Positions 8,685 through 17,297 of a stretch of DNA of 64,000 nt are shown piece by piece; the stretch's first letter is position 1, and the number at the start of each line of letters is the position of its first letter. Source of the DNA: Bradyrhizobium diazoefficiens. Lineage in GTDB: Bacteria > Pseudomonadota > Alphaproteobacteria > Rhizobiales > Xanthobacteraceae. Made by a program: the position numbers and the translations under genes. Location of the stretch: the NCBI RefSeq assembly GCF_016616235.1, contig NZ_CP067100.1, forward strand, positions 1,981,001 to 2,045,000. The letters are read 5' to 3'. The notes below the pieces were generated by a model. That model did no database searches and was not told the DNA's origin. It saw only the letters and a list, made by a program, of their open reading frames with translations.

Positions 8685-10766
8685 ATGGCCGATACCTTAG
8701 CTGCTAGCCTGCCCAGCCCGCGACGCCTCGGGGCGGACGCCTTCTTCGCAGGCGGTATCGTGGCCATGCTCACGATCCTGTTCCTGCCGATCCCTCCGAT
8801 CCTGATCGATCTCGGCCTCGCGTTCTCGATCGCACTGTCGGCGCTGATCCTGATGGTCGCGCTGTGGATCCAGCGGCCGCTCGACTTCTCGGCCTTCCCG
8901 ACCGTACTGCTGATCGCGACGATCCTGCGCCTCGCGCTGAACGTCGCGACCACGCGTCTGATCCTGTCGCGCGGCGGGGAGGGCGAGCAGGCCGCGGGTT
9001 ACGTCGTCGCCGGTTTCTCGAAGTTCGTTATGGGCGGCGACTTCGTCATCGGCCTGATCATCTTCGCGATCCTGGTCACGGTGAATTTCGTCGTGATCAC
9101 CAAGGGTGCGACTCGTATCGCCGAAGTCGGCGCCCGTTTCACTCTGGATGCCATCCCCGGCAAGCAGATGGCGATCGACGCCGACCTGTCCGCGGGCCTG
9201 ATCGACGATAAGGAGGCCCAGCGCCGGCGCCGTGAGCTCGAGGAAGAGAGCGCATTCTTCGGCGCCATGGACGGTGCCTCGAAATTCGTCCGCGGCGATG
9301 CCATCGCCGGCCTGATCATCACCGCGATCAACATCTTCGGCGGCATCATCATCGGCGTCACCCATCATGGGCTGACGCTGGCGCGCTCCGCCGACGTCTA
9401 CACAAAACTCTCCGTCGGCGACGGTCTGGTGTCGCAGATGCCGGCGCTGATCGTGTCGCTGTCGGCGGGCCTGCTGGTCTCCAAGGGTGGCACTCGGGGT
9501 TCGGCGGAGCAGGCGGTGCTCCGCCAGCTCAGCGGCTATCCCCGCGCCGTGTCAGCGGCCGCTTTGATGATGTTCGTGCTGGCTTTGATGCCGGGCCTGC
9601 CGATGGCGCCGTTCGTGCTGCTCGGCGGCGTCATGGCCTTCGTCGGCTACTCGCTGCCGAAGCGGGCAGCGGCCTTGAAGCAGAAGGAAGACGCGCGCAA
9701 GGCCGATGAGCGCGCCCAGGTGGAGGCCAAGGACTCCGTCAAGGAACAGCTCAAGACCGCGGAGATCGAGCTGTCGCTCGGCGGCCATCTTTCGGTCCAT
9801 CTGTTGGGCTCGCGCACCGAGCTTGCGCACCGCGTCGCCAAGATCCGCAAGAAGTTCGCCAAGCAATACGGCTTCGTCATCCCCGAGATCAAGCTCACCG
9901 ACAATCTGTCGATCGATCCGAAGGCGTACCAGTTCCGGATTCACGATACGCGTGTCGCCCAGGGCGAGCTCAGGCTCGGCGAGGTGCTGGTGCTGGTCGA
10001 CAAGGACGGCAAGCCCGACGTACCCGGCGAAGAGGTGATCGAGCCCGCCTTCGGCATGAAGGCGCTGTGGGTGACGGAAGCCTTCACCGACGAGGTCAAG
10101 CGACAGGGCTGCAAGCCGGTCGACAATCTGTCGGTACTGCTCACCCATTTGAGCGAGGTGATCAGGGCGAACCTCGCCCAGCTGCTGTCCTACAAGGACA
10201 TGCGCGGGCTGCTCGACCGGCTCGATCCCGAATACAAGCGCCTGGTCGAGGATCTCTGCCCGTCGCAGATCTCCTATTCCGGTCTGCTGGCAATCCTCAA
10301 GATCCTGCTGGCCGAGCGCGTGTCGATCCGCAACCTGCATCTGATCCTCGAGGCCATCGCCGAGATCGCGCCTCATGTGCGGCGCTCCGAGCACATCGCC
10401 GAGCACGTGCGCACGCGGCTTGCGCAGCAGATCTGCGGCGACCTCTCCGAAAATGGCGTGCTCAACGTGGTCCGCCTCGGCAACCGCTGGGATCTCGCCT
10501 TCCACCAGAGCCTGAAGCGCGACGCCAAGGGCGACGTCGTCGAGTTCGATGCCGATCCGCGCCTGATCGAGCAATTCGCGACCGAAGCCAGCGCCGCTAT
10601 CCGCAAGTTCACCGACAACGGCACCAGCGTGGTGCTGGCGGTGACGCCCGAAGCCCGCCCCTATGTCCGCATGATCCTGGAGCGGGTGTTCCCGACCTTG
10701 CCGATCCTGTCGCATGTCGAGGTCGCGCGCAGCGCCGAGATCAGAGCGCTCGGAGCCGTGTCGTGA
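8685..10766 (+). CDS. flhA: FlhA, flagellar export gate and substrate-docking protein
   Basis: The 693-residue protein has a membrane-embedded first half of about eight helices. It contains the conserved FHIPEP region ([20 protein letters not shown], then [20 protein letters not shown]). The cytoplasmic second half (residues about 340-690) forms the nonameric docking ring for export chaperones. Length and motifs are complete. FlhA drives proton-linked export with FlhB and FliPQR. A 78-base gap precedes it, and its stop overlaps the fliR start (GTGA). Confidence 0.96.
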   Translation: MADTLAASLPSPRRLGADAFFAGGIVAMLTILFLPIPPILIDLGLAFSIALSALILMVALWIQRPLDFSAFPTVLLIATILRLALNVATTRLILSRGGEGEQAAGYVVAGFSKFVMGGDFVIGLIIFAILVTVNFVVITKGATRIAEVGARFTLDAIPGKQMAIDADLSAGLIDDKEAQRRRRELEEESAFFGAMDGASKFVRGDAIAGLIITAINIFGGIIIGVTHHGLTLARSADVYTKLSVGDGLVSQMPALIVSLSAGLLVSKGGTRGSAEQAVLRQLSGYPRAVSAAALMMFVLALMPGLPMAPFVLLGGVMAFVGYSLPKRAAALKQKEDARKADERAQVEAKDSVKEQLKTAEIELSLGGHLSVHLLGSRTELAHRVAKIRKKFAKQYGFVIPEIKLTDNLSIDPKAYQFRIHDTRVAQGELRLGEVLVLVDKDGKPDVPGEEVIEPAFGMKALWVTEAFTDEVKRQGCKPVDNLSVLLTHLSEVIRANLAQLLSYKDMRGLLDRLDPEYKRLVEDLCPSQISYSGLLAILKILLAERVSIRNLHLILEAIAEIAPHVRRSEHIAEHVRTRLAQQICGDLSENGVLNVVRLGNRWDLAFHQSLKRDAKGDVVEFDADPRLIEQFATEASAAIRKFTDNGTSVVLAVTPEARPYVRMILERVFPTLPILSHVEVARSAEIRALGAVS

Positions 10767-11515
10767 TCAGCAGCTTCGCCGACAGCGTGCTGGTCACGTT
10801 CATCGTGTTCTGCCGCATCGGCGCCTGCATGATGCTGGTGCCGGGCTATTCCAGCGTCAACGTTCCGGCCCAGGTCCGATTGTTCGTCGCGCTCGTGACG
10901 ACGTTTGCGCTGACGCCAGTCCTGATCGCGATCCTGAAACCTCTCACGGACAACGCGGCGCCGCTGACGCTCGCGCTGTTGATCTGCTCCGAGCTCGTGG
11001 TCGGCAGCGTCATCGGGCTCGGCGGGCGCGTGTTCTTCCTCGCGCTCCAGACCATGGCGACCGTGATGGCGAGCGCGATCGGGCTCAGCAACATCCCGGG
11101 GACGCCGATCGGCGATACCGATCCGGCGCCGGCGCTGGTGCCGCTGATCATGGCGGCCGTCACCACGCTGTTCTTCATGACCGACCAGCACTGGCAGGTG
11201 CTGCGCGGGCTGATGAACTCCTACGACGTCTGGCATCCAGGCAGTAGGCTCGGTGACAGCATGGCGCTCGATCAGCTGGTCGGTCGCCTGTCCGAGGCCT
11301 TCGTGCTGACCTTGCGGATCACCAGCCCGTTTATCGTCTATTCGGTCATCGTCAACCTCGCGGTCGGCCTGATCAACAAGCTGACGCCGGCAATCCCGGT
11401 CTACTTCATCTCGGTGCCCTTCGTGCTGTTCGGCGGCTTCCTGCTGCTCTACCTCACCAGCGACGAGCTGTTGACGCAATTCATGCTCGGCGTCTCGTCG
11501 TGGCTGGCGGAGTGA
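10763..11515 (+). CDS. fliR: FliR, flagellar export gate protein
   Basis: The protein has 250 residues from a GTG that overlaps the flhA stop by four bases; the longer upstream reading frame lies inside flhA and is rejected. Five or six hydrophobic segments are visible (for example [20 protein letters not shown] and [20 protein letters not shown]). The family motif [12 protein letters not shown] is near the C-terminus. With FliP and FliQ it forms the export channel. Confidence 0.94.
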   Translation: MISSFADSVLVTFIVFCRIGACMMLVPGYSSVNVPAQVRLFVALVTTFALTPVLIAILKPLTDNAAPLTLALLICSELVVGSVIGLGGRVFFLALQTMATVMASAIGLSNIPGTPIGDTDPAPALVPLIMAAVTTLFFMTDQHWQVLRGLMNSYDVWHPGSRLGDSMALDQLVGRLSEAFVLTLRITSPFIVYSVIVNLAVGLINKLTPAIPVYFISVPFVLFGGFLLLYLTSDELLTQFMLGVSSWLAE

Positions 11516-11521
11516 CCGGTC

Positions 11522-11941
11522 ATGACCTCACGCGCAGACAAGCTCGGGCGGATGGTCTCGCTGGTGAAGCTCCAGCTCCGCTTGTCCGAATGGCAACTGG
11601 CGCAATTGCGGCAGCAGGAGCGCGGCTTGCTGGACGAGCAGGAATGGCTGGTCGGAGCCCTGAACCAAGGCAAGCCGCCGGCCGGCTCGTCGAGCGAATC
11701 GATCGCGCGGCGCCTGAACAGGACCAGCGTCGGTGCACGCGCGGTCCAGGCGAAGGCATCGCAGCAGCTCGACCAGGTCCGCTCCGAGACGCGCCGCGTG
11801 AAACAGCTCGAGCAGGTCGCCAGGGCGGCGCTCGCGGACAAGCTGCGCGATGCCGAAAAGCGTGCGCTCGAGGAGATGACGGGAACAAGCCTCACCGTGC
11901 GCGAGTGGACGCCGCGGCCAGCCAGCCGGAACAAGACATGA
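11522..11941 (+). CDS. FliJ-like coiled-coil protein, probable export chaperone
   Basis: The 139-residue charged protein is predicted to be almost all helix (KLGRMVSLVKLQLRLSEWQL and TRRVKQLEQVARAALADKLR are heptad-like). Size, charge and coiled-coil character resemble FliJ, the export-ATPase-associated escort protein, but similarity is weak by eye. It lies six bases after fliR and overlaps the next gene by four bases (ATGA), so it belongs to the flagellar unit. The alternative is an uncharacterised flagellar protein specific to this lineage. Confidence 0.6.
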   Translation: MTSRADKLGRMVSLVKLQLRLSEWQLAQLRQQERGLLDEQEWLVGALNQGKPPAGSSSESIARRLNRTSVGARAVQAKASQQLDQVRSETRRVKQLEQVARAALADKLRDAEKRALEEMTGTSLTVREWTPRPASRNKT

Positions 11942-12420
11942 TCGTAACAGCAACGCCCGACCTCGTCCTCGACGTCCTCGATGCCGCCGATCCCGTGACG
12001 CAGCGCGCGGCGGCGGCCAAGCTCGATGCGCTGAAATCATCGGGCGCCGATTTTGCCGCCACGATGGACGCGGAGGTCGGCAAGGCCAAGGCGGCAACTG
12101 GCGATCAAGCCGCGGCGAAAGTTGCCGAGGCGCAATCGACTGCCGTGAACGGGCCGCCGGTGCAGGTGATCAAGGCGCCGGCGTCCGGCGAGGTGTACCG
12201 GAAGTTCGAAGCTTTCATCCTCCAGACCTTCGTCGAAACGATGCTGCCGAAGGAGTCGGAGGAGGTGTTCGGTAAGGGCACGGCCGGCGGCGTCTGGAAG
12301 TCGATGCTGGCGGAGCAGCTCGGTGCCCAGCTGGCAAAGGGCAAGGGCATTGGCATTGCCAAGCAGCTCGCCGCTGCGCATCCGACGGGACCGGACGCGA
12401 CGGGGAAAGCCGGATCATGA
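11938..12420 (+). CDS. flgJ: Rod-binding protein, FlgJ N-domain type
   Basis: The protein has 160 residues from the ATG that overlaps the upstream stop. The rod-binding domain is visible at residues about 85-145 (YRKFEAFILQTFVETMLPKE, then GGVWKSMLAEQLGAQLAKGK). There is no muramidase domain, unlike enterobacterial FlgJ. That fits a system where a separate lytic transglycosylase (2572-3153) opens the cell wall. It probably acts as rod scaffold or cap. The stop codon lies inside a perfect 16-base palindrome. Confidence 0.85.
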   Translation: MIVTATPDLVLDVLDAADPVTQRAAAAKLDALKSSGADFAATMDAEVGKAKAATGDQAAAKVAEAQSTAVNGPPVQVIKAPASGEVYRKFEAFILQTFVETMLPKESEEVFGKGTAGGVWKSMLAEQLGAQLAKGKGIGIAKQLAAAHPTGPDATGKAGS

Positions 12421-12425
12421 TCCGG
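12410..12425. other. Perfect 16-bp palindrome over the flgJ stop codon
   Basis: CCGGATCATGATCCGG is fully self-complementary and includes the TGA stop. It lies 33 bases before the next gene. It could form a small hairpin in mRNA or bind a dimeric protein. It has no T-run, so it is not a standard terminator. Confidence 0.6.
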
Positions 12426-12457
12426 GAATGATGACAGACTTTGAGGGGTGATTTCCT

Positions 12458-12970
12458 ATGCAGGTACAAGAAGGCGCGGCGGCCCTGACGATGGAGCAGC
12501 CGGTCGTGGACAGCGAGGCAATGACGACGCGAGCAGGATCAGGCGGTGCGCAATTGCCTGCGCTGCTGCCGAATGCCGGCAGCGAGGCGGTGGTTGGCGG
12601 CACCGAGGCTGCGAGATCGGACGAAATGCGCGGCCTGCTATCGGCGATCTGGCGGCTCGAGACCATCGTCGAGGAGGAGACGGCCGCGCTCACGAGCGGC
12701 AAGAAGATCGATTTCGACGACTTCAGCGCCCGCAAGAGCCGGAGCATGCTCGAATTCGTCCGCCTGATGCGGGCACGGATGCATCTCGGCGGCGAGGTCG
12801 AGATCACCGAGGAGATCCAGCGGTTGCGCGAGAAGCTCGAGCGCAATCGCTCCGTCCTCGAAATGCACTACGACGCGGTGCGGGAGGTCGCGGCCATCAT
12901 CGTCAAGGCCGTCAAGGACGCCGAGTCGGACGGCACCTATACCGGTCGCACAGCGCAGGACGGAAAATGA
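12458..12970 (+). CDS. FlgN-like flagellar chaperone (system 1)
   Basis: The 170-residue protein has an unstructured first third and then a helical region (SAIWRLETIVEEETAALTSG, RSMLEFVRLM, ITEEIQRLREKLERNRSVLE). The helical region resembles FlgN, the export chaperone for FlgK and FlgL. The pattern of a helix containing EEETAAL followed by KSRSMLE is common in alphaproteobacterial FlgN-like proteins. A similar protein sits next to flgK in the second locus (61923-62384), which supports the role. It overlaps the following gene by four bases. Confidence 0.72.
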   Translation: MQVQEGAAALTMEQPVVDSEAMTTRAGSGGAQLPALLPNAGSEAVVGGTEAARSDEMRGLLSAIWRLETIVEEETAALTSGKKIDFDDFSARKSRSMLEFVRLMRARMHLGGEVEITEEIQRLREKLERNRSVLEMHYDAVREVAAIIVKAVKDAESDGTYTGRTAQDGK

Positions 12971-13422
12971 TCAGGGTCGTGCTGGCCGGACTCTGGGTCT
13001 GCATCCTCACCGCAGGCACCAGCTATGGCGTGGCCTATTGGAAGGAAAACGGCAGCTTGCTGCCGGCGAAGGACGAATATCTCGACGGGCTGCAATACCA
13101 GAAGACACGGGCGCTGAGCGTGCCCATGATCGAGAACGGCAATGTGCAGGGCTACATCGTCGCGCGCTTCGTCTACACCATGGAAGCGCGCACCATGCAC
13201 CAGCTCAACGTTCCGCCGGAGGCGTTCGTCGTCGACGAGGCCTTCCGCAGGATCTATGCCGACGACCACCTCGATTTCAGGAAGCTCGCCCGTTACGACC
13301 TCTCCGTTCTCACGACAGCGATCAAGCAGCGCGTCAACGAGCGGATGCAGGCCGACGTCGTCCAGGACGTCCTGGTCGAGGATTTCAACTACGTGTCGAA
13401 GGAAGAATTCCAGAAGCAGTAG
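12967..13422 (+). CDS. Small single-pass membrane protein at the end of the flagellar unit
   Basis: The 151-residue protein starts at the ATG that overlaps the upstream stop (ATGA). It has one N-terminal hydrophobic segment (VVLAGLWVCILTAGTSYGVA) and a periplasmic domain of about 125 residues. The FVYTMEARTMHQLNVPPEAF and ERMQADVVQDVLVEDFNYVS segments and the overall plan (anchor plus small mixed domain) recall FliL, but no diagnostic FliL motif is visible. Its place as the last gene of the flagellar operon suggests a motor or basal-body role. Function is unproven. Confidence 0.7.
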   Translation: MIRVVLAGLWVCILTAGTSYGVAYWKENGSLLPAKDEYLDGLQYQKTRALSVPMIENGNVQGYIVARFVYTMEARTMHQLNVPPEAFVVDEAFRRIYADDHLDFRKLARYDLSVLTTAIKQRVNERMQADVVQDVLVEDFNYVSKEEFQKQ

Positions 13423-13461
13423 GGCAGCCCTTTTTTGACGTCTTAGCCTCCAGAAATTGCA

Positions 13462-13497
13462 ACGGCCTCTGCGAAGGTGCTCCGCAGAGGCCGTTTT
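13462..13497. terminator. Intrinsic terminator between the flagellar operon and ftcR
   Basis: A perfect 12-base stem (ACGGCCTCTGCG paired with CGCAGAGGCCGT) with a 9-base loop is followed by TTTTCGT on the + strand. It sits 40 bases after the last flagellar gene and 26 bases before the 3' end of ftcR. On the other strand the stem is followed by TGCAATTT, so it may work for both convergent units. Confidence 0.85.
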
Positions 13498-13522
13498 CGT
13501 GTCCTCGTTGCGTCCCGCCGTC

Positions 13523-14293
13523 TCAGTTTCCGGCCGGGTACGCCGCCGGGGCGGCGTGCGCCCTGTTCAGGAGGATGCCGACCTCGTCGAGATCCTGCAT
13601 CGGCACTTCGATGGTTTCGCCGGCCGGAATGTTGAGTCGGTATCCGACGTAGCGCCGGGCCACGATCGCATCGAAGCCGAGGCGGTCGCGGAGCTTCTTG
13701 CGCAGCTTGCTGACGTGGCTCTCAATCACGCTCTCGTCGAAGGTCGACTCGAAGATGCCGTAGACCGCGTTGAAGATCTGCGTCTTAGTGATCCACTTGC
13801 CGTGGTTAGCGACCATATATTCGAGAATGCGCAGCTCGCGGCGGGGCAGGGTGAGGGCGTGGCCCGCGATCTCCGGGTCACGTCCGTTGAAGAAGACCTG
13901 GATCCTGCTCTCGCACGGCCTCGGCAGGTCGCCAACCCGGCGGCGCGCGATCGCGGCCGTTCGGGCCAGGATCTCGCGCAGATGTATCGGCACATGCACG
14001 ACGTCGTCGACGCCCGATTCGAACAGCTCGAGCGTGTTCTTGAGCATCTTCTGGCCGCTCATGGCGATGATGGGAGCCGAGGAGCGCTTGCGCATCGCCC
14101 GCGGCAGGCTTCCGCGGGCATCGCAATCCCCGAGCAGGAAGGCATCGACCGCCGCCAGATCCGATTCACTCGCAGACTGCAGCCATTCCCAGAATTCTCC
14201 GGAGGAGAATCCGATCGACGAGACACCTTCGCGAACGAGCCCTCCAACGTAGCTGTTCGTGACGCTCTCGCGATCATCAACGATAATATACAT
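13523..14293 (-). CDS. ftcR: FtcR/LafR/Rem-type flagellar master regulator (atypical response regulator)
   Basis: The protein has 256 residues from the ATG whose complement is at 14291-14293 (MYIIVDDRESV). The N-terminal receiver-like domain (1-115) is degenerate: the stretch AVDAFLLGD has Gly55 where the phosphoacceptor Asp should be, and the conserved Lys-Pro is replaced (VPIHLREI). The C-terminal half is an OmpR/PhoB winged helix (LTLPRRELRILEYMVANHGK, then FDESVIESHVSKLRKKLRDR and ARRYVGYRL). FtcR of Brucella, Rem of Sinorhizobium and LafR of B. diazoefficiens are the known family members. They activate this kind of flagellar cluster without classical phosphorylation. The gene lies convergent to the cluster end rather than inside it. 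Confidence 0.9.
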   Translation of the reverse strand: MYIIVDDRESVTNSYVGGLVREGVSSIGFSSGEFWEWLQSASESDLAAVDAFLLGDCDARGSLPRAMRKRSSAPIIAMSGQKMLKNTLELFESGVDDVVHVPIHLREILARTAAIARRRVGDLPRPCESRIQVFFNGRDPEIAGHALTLPRRELRILEYMVANHGKWITKTQIFNAVYGIFESTFDESVIESHVSKLRKKLRDRLGFDAIVARRYVGYRLNIPAGETIEVPMQDLDEVGILLNRAHAAPAAYPAGN

Positions 14294-15107
14294 CAGTCTT
14301 TCGCCCCTGTTTCGCACTTCTCGCGGCCGGCTAGTTGTTGTGATGCCCGGCCCGGCGACCATGCTGTTTGACGATATTTCCCATCCCGCGAACCGTTATT
14401 ATGGTTTCGATATTCGCGGGCAGCCCTACGCATTCAGTGCCCACCTGCGCGGGCCTGTTACTTCGACTCGATACTGAACGCTTACTGCGTGAGGCCCGGC
14501 GGGTCTTACATCCCGCGGAGCGGATTGAGAAAGCGGCCTAGACCAGTTGCGCCAAGTTGCTCATCGCGTCCGAACGCTACTGTGCTGTGCCGATCTCCTC
14601 GCCAACCGGCGAGAATCACTTGAGTAGGACCGTAACAATTGCCTAATTCCGATCAAGCGCGCGCTGCAAAGCGATTGCTATGTGTGTTTGATGCTGTTGA
14701 TTTGTTTCGAGTTGTTTCTTGGTATGTTCAATCGCATCAGTTGATTTGAAATTCGAACTAGTTTTGCACCGCAGCGGTTCTAAAGTTCCGCATCTCCGTA
14801 TAATCACAGCTATTTTGGGTAGCGCGGCAAGCTCGGCGCATGCCGCAATTTTCAACTCCGGATTGACTCTCCTTGCTGTGTTTCTACATGCGACAATTCG
14901 ACTCACGTGTGGCGAGGAGACTCCAGCTTGGCGAAATCTTGGCGAGGGTGTGTCTTTCGAGTCGCACTCTCGCCACGTGCATGACGCGTTCGACTCATGT
15001 GACGTCGCATCGCGCGTGATGAAAAGCTTTCGATGCGCACGTTTCAGGCAAGCTTCGGCAAATAATCTCGTCGATCAAACAGATTGAACCGAACGGAGCA
15101 TTTTCAC
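14294..15107. other. 814-bp intergenic region, AT-richer than its surroundings, no gene supported
   Basis: The region separates the ftcR start from the next + strand gene and must contain both promoters. Short open frames exist on both strands, but they use weak starts, have no ribosome sites and encode compositionally odd peptides. Several stretches (around 14690-14830) are much richer in A and T than the coding DNA. No clear promoter pair, RNA gene or mobile-element end could be assigned by eye. Confidence 0.6.
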
Positions 15108-16085
15108 ATGTTGTCCGATGGACAAGCTCGTCCCAACGAGACCGCTGATGTTTCCGCGGCGGCGAAGCCGGCTCCAGCGGCGAGCACTATAAAGGACAAC
15201 GCGGCGCAAGCGGCCAAGCCTGCGAACTTCAAGCCTGCTGCAAGCGCAAAGCCGGCAGCGAGCGCAAAGCGTATGTCGACCGTGGCGAACGACGAGACCT
15301 TGGCAAAAGAAGCGCTTGAAGGATTGAAGCGTATTCGCGCCAAGGCGCGCCTCGACAAGATGGCGATACCCAAGCCCACGCCAGTCGCGCTCAAGCCGGC
15401 CGTAATCGTGGCCAAGCCGCCGCCGCCTCGTCCGACATGGGTCGCGCCGCTCGCAACATTGGCGGTCGCCGCCATCCTGGTGGTCTGCGCCTGCACCGGC
15501 GTGATCGCCTATCTCGCCACGCAGCCTGCCCAGAGCAACGTTGCGGCCAACACCGAGATCAGGAATCTGCGCGAGACGGTCGGGCAGCTGCGTAAGCAGC
15601 TGTCGGGCGTGTCCGAAAATCTCGACGGCCTGCGCACCGCGGTCGATCAATCGAGCAAGGCGACCAATGACCGTTTCGGCAGGTTCGCCGAGAACCTCGA
15701 CCGCATCGAGCGCGTGAGCTCGTCCTCGACGGCAAAGCTCGACAAGCTCGCCCAGGCGCAGGCTCCGGCGCCGACAATGGCGCAATCGCAGCCGTCGTCA
15801 CAGGCAGCCCCGATGATGGCGTCGCTCGCGGCACCCGAGGTCACCGGCTCGGTGCCTCCGTCAGAGCGCTCGTCGGCGCCGCGGAAGGCGGTCAAGGGCT
15901 GGTCGGTCCGCCAAGCCTATGAAGGGATCGCGATCCTGCAAAGTCCGAACGGCGTCGTCGAGGTCGTGCTCGGACAGCAGGTGCCGGGCCTCGGCCGCAT
16001 CGAGGAGATCAGGAACGAGAACGGGCGCCTGGTGGTGGAGTCCAGCGGCGGCGTCATCTATTCGTCACGCAGGGCGACGCCCTGA
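15108..16085 (+). CDS. Membrane-anchored coiled-coil protein of unknown function
   Basis: The protein has 325 residues from the ATG at 15108, which has GGAG ten bases upstream; a TTG at 15084 is the alternative. Layout: an Ala/Pro/Lys-rich cytoplasmic part with repeated KPAASAK-like units (residues 40-60); one membrane segment (PLATLAVAAILVVCACTGVI); a coiled coil (EIRNLRETVGQLRKQLSGVS to about residue 210); a Ser/Pro/Ala linker; and a small C-terminal domain (GWSVRQAYEGIAILQSPNGV, VVEVVLGQQVPGLGRIEEIR, SGGVIYSS). The last part resembles the beta-rich terminal domain seen in several envelope-anchored proteins. I do not recognise the family. It stands alone and converges with the marR gene. 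Confidence 0.82.
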   Translation: MLSDGQARPNETADVSAAAKPAPAASTIKDNAAQAAKPANFKPAASAKPAASAKRMSTVANDETLAKEALEGLKRIRAKARLDKMAIPKPTPVALKPAVIVAKPPPPRPTWVAPLATLAVAAILVVCACTGVIAYLATQPAQSNVAANTEIRNLRETVGQLRKQLSGVSENLDGLRTAVDQSSKATNDRFGRFAENLDRIERVSSSSTAKLDKLAQAQAPAPTMAQSQPSSQAAPMMASLAAPEVTGSVPPSERSSAPRKAVKGWSVRQAYEGIAILQSPNGVVEVVLGQQVPGLGRIEEIRNENGRLVVESSGGVIYSSRRATP

Positions 16086-16099
16086 GCCAAAGCCGCCTT

Positions 16100-16678
16100 C
16101 TACTGGCGGTGATGCTCGAAGCTGGTGCATAGCAGATCGATCTCCGCCTCCGCGATCGCTGCGCGGAACAGGCGGCAGCTGAACTCGGCCGTCGTCTTGC
16201 TGTCCGCGGCGGTGCGATCTTCGCGAAGGAAGATACATCGCTTGCAAACGTCGGTGTGATGCCGCTGCTCGGCCGCATCCGACTGATCCAGCACGTGCCG
16301 GAGCGCATCGCGGAAGCGGATCTTGGCTTCGTCGTCGAGACCGGCAATCGCCTCGACGAGAACGTTGACGGGGTCGCGCACCAGGAACTTCTTGCCCTGC
16401 TGCGTCACGCTCAGCATGACTGACCGTTTGTCCGTGGCGGAGCGCTTGCGCTCGATGTAACCGAGCCGCTCGAGCTCGCCGATGATGAACGAGGCGGTGC
16501 CGCGCGTGGTACCGACATAGCTTGCGAGCGCCGAGGGTGTCCTCGAGAAGCGGTTGGCACGAGAGAGGAAGCGCAGCGCCATCCACTCGCGGTCACGCAA
16601 GCCGTGCTTGCTGCCTTCGAACCACAGGATTCGCGCCACCTGCTCCACCAGTTCAATCGATTCGCGAGCCAAATTCAT
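16100..16678 (-). CDS. MarR-family regulator with a C-terminal four-cysteine set
   Basis: The 192-residue protein has a MarR winged helix at residues 30-110 (TPSALASYVGTTRGTASFII, then RLGYIERKRSATDKRSVMLS is the wing). After a dimerisation helix it has a tail of about 55 residues with Cys145, Cys148, Cys168 and Cys184 plus His140 and His141. CxxC with two further Cys could bind zinc or an iron-sulfur cluster, or form redox-active disulfides. The gene is convergent to the membrane protein gene and has its own promoter region. Target genes are unknown; autoregulation is likely for the family. Confidence 0.85.
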   Translation of the reverse strand: MNLARESIELVEQVARILWFEGSKHGLRDREWMALRFLSRANRFSRTPSALASYVGTTRGTASFIIGELERLGYIERKRSATDKRSVMLSVTQQGKKFLVRDPVNVLVEAIAGLDDEAKIRFRDALRHVLDQSDAAEQRHHTDVCKRCIFLREDRTAADSKTTAEFSCRLFRAAIAEAEIDLLCTSFEHHRQ

Positions 16679-17297
16679 TTCGATACCGGTGCGGATAAAA
16701 CTTTATTCAATTGAGCCTTGGGCAGCGCAATCTGTATGGATGACAATGAAGCTGTCGGGCGGTTCTTCGTCCCGGGGGACGGCTAGCGCTCGGGAAACCG
16801 CTTCTCCGTTTCCGGAGATGGAACTTCCGGCCGTGGAACTAGGGCGGCACGAAGAAAGTTCGAGTAAATCGCACGGCTCAACTATTCGGAAAATTTCCGT
16901 CAAATCGCGGCGATACGTGCGCGATTTCAGCCGTGCGCGATATCCGGGCAATATGATGTGTCATCGGGGCCATCATCGAGCCAGTTTGTTGCGAGGAAGG
17001 GCTTCGAGTGGGGCGAAGGAGCCGAACGTCCGCAACATCCGACGCCGCAACGTGCAATGGCAGAACCGCAATCGTCGGTTAATGGATGTTGCGCCGCAGC
17101 GCAGTCACGCGGTTAAATCCCGCACACGATCTGAACAAATCTGATCTGGCATGGGCCCTCTCGGACACCGCTGACGGTGTCAGGACGAGGATCTGGCAGC
17201 GGCGTGCTCGCAGGCTGGTGACTTGCCTTTCCCGGGCAACTATTGGCGAATGCGACGCGCCGGGGCACCAGGATAGCCAGCAGGGAAGGGTAGATCG
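16679..17297. promoter_or_regulatory. 619-bp divergent region between marR and the dienelactone hydrolase gene
   Basis: Promoters for both flanking genes must lie here. TCAATTGA at 16707-16714, inside TTTATTCAATTGAGCC about 30 bases upstream of the marR start, is a perfect 8-base palindrome of the AT-rich kind bound by MarR proteins. It is a possible autoregulatory operator. The remainder has no supported gene; open frames here lack ribosome sites and plausible composition. Confidence 0.4.

Noticed and set aside
14719..15087. 122-codon + strand frame in the gap after ftcR
   Set aside because: It has no ribosome site, a non-ATG start and mixed Cys/His/Arg-rich composition, and lies in an AT-rich promoter region.
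16554..17144. 196-codon + strand frame near the marR promoter
   Set aside because: It overlaps the start of marR antisense, is extremely Arg/Ser-rich and shows no domain.
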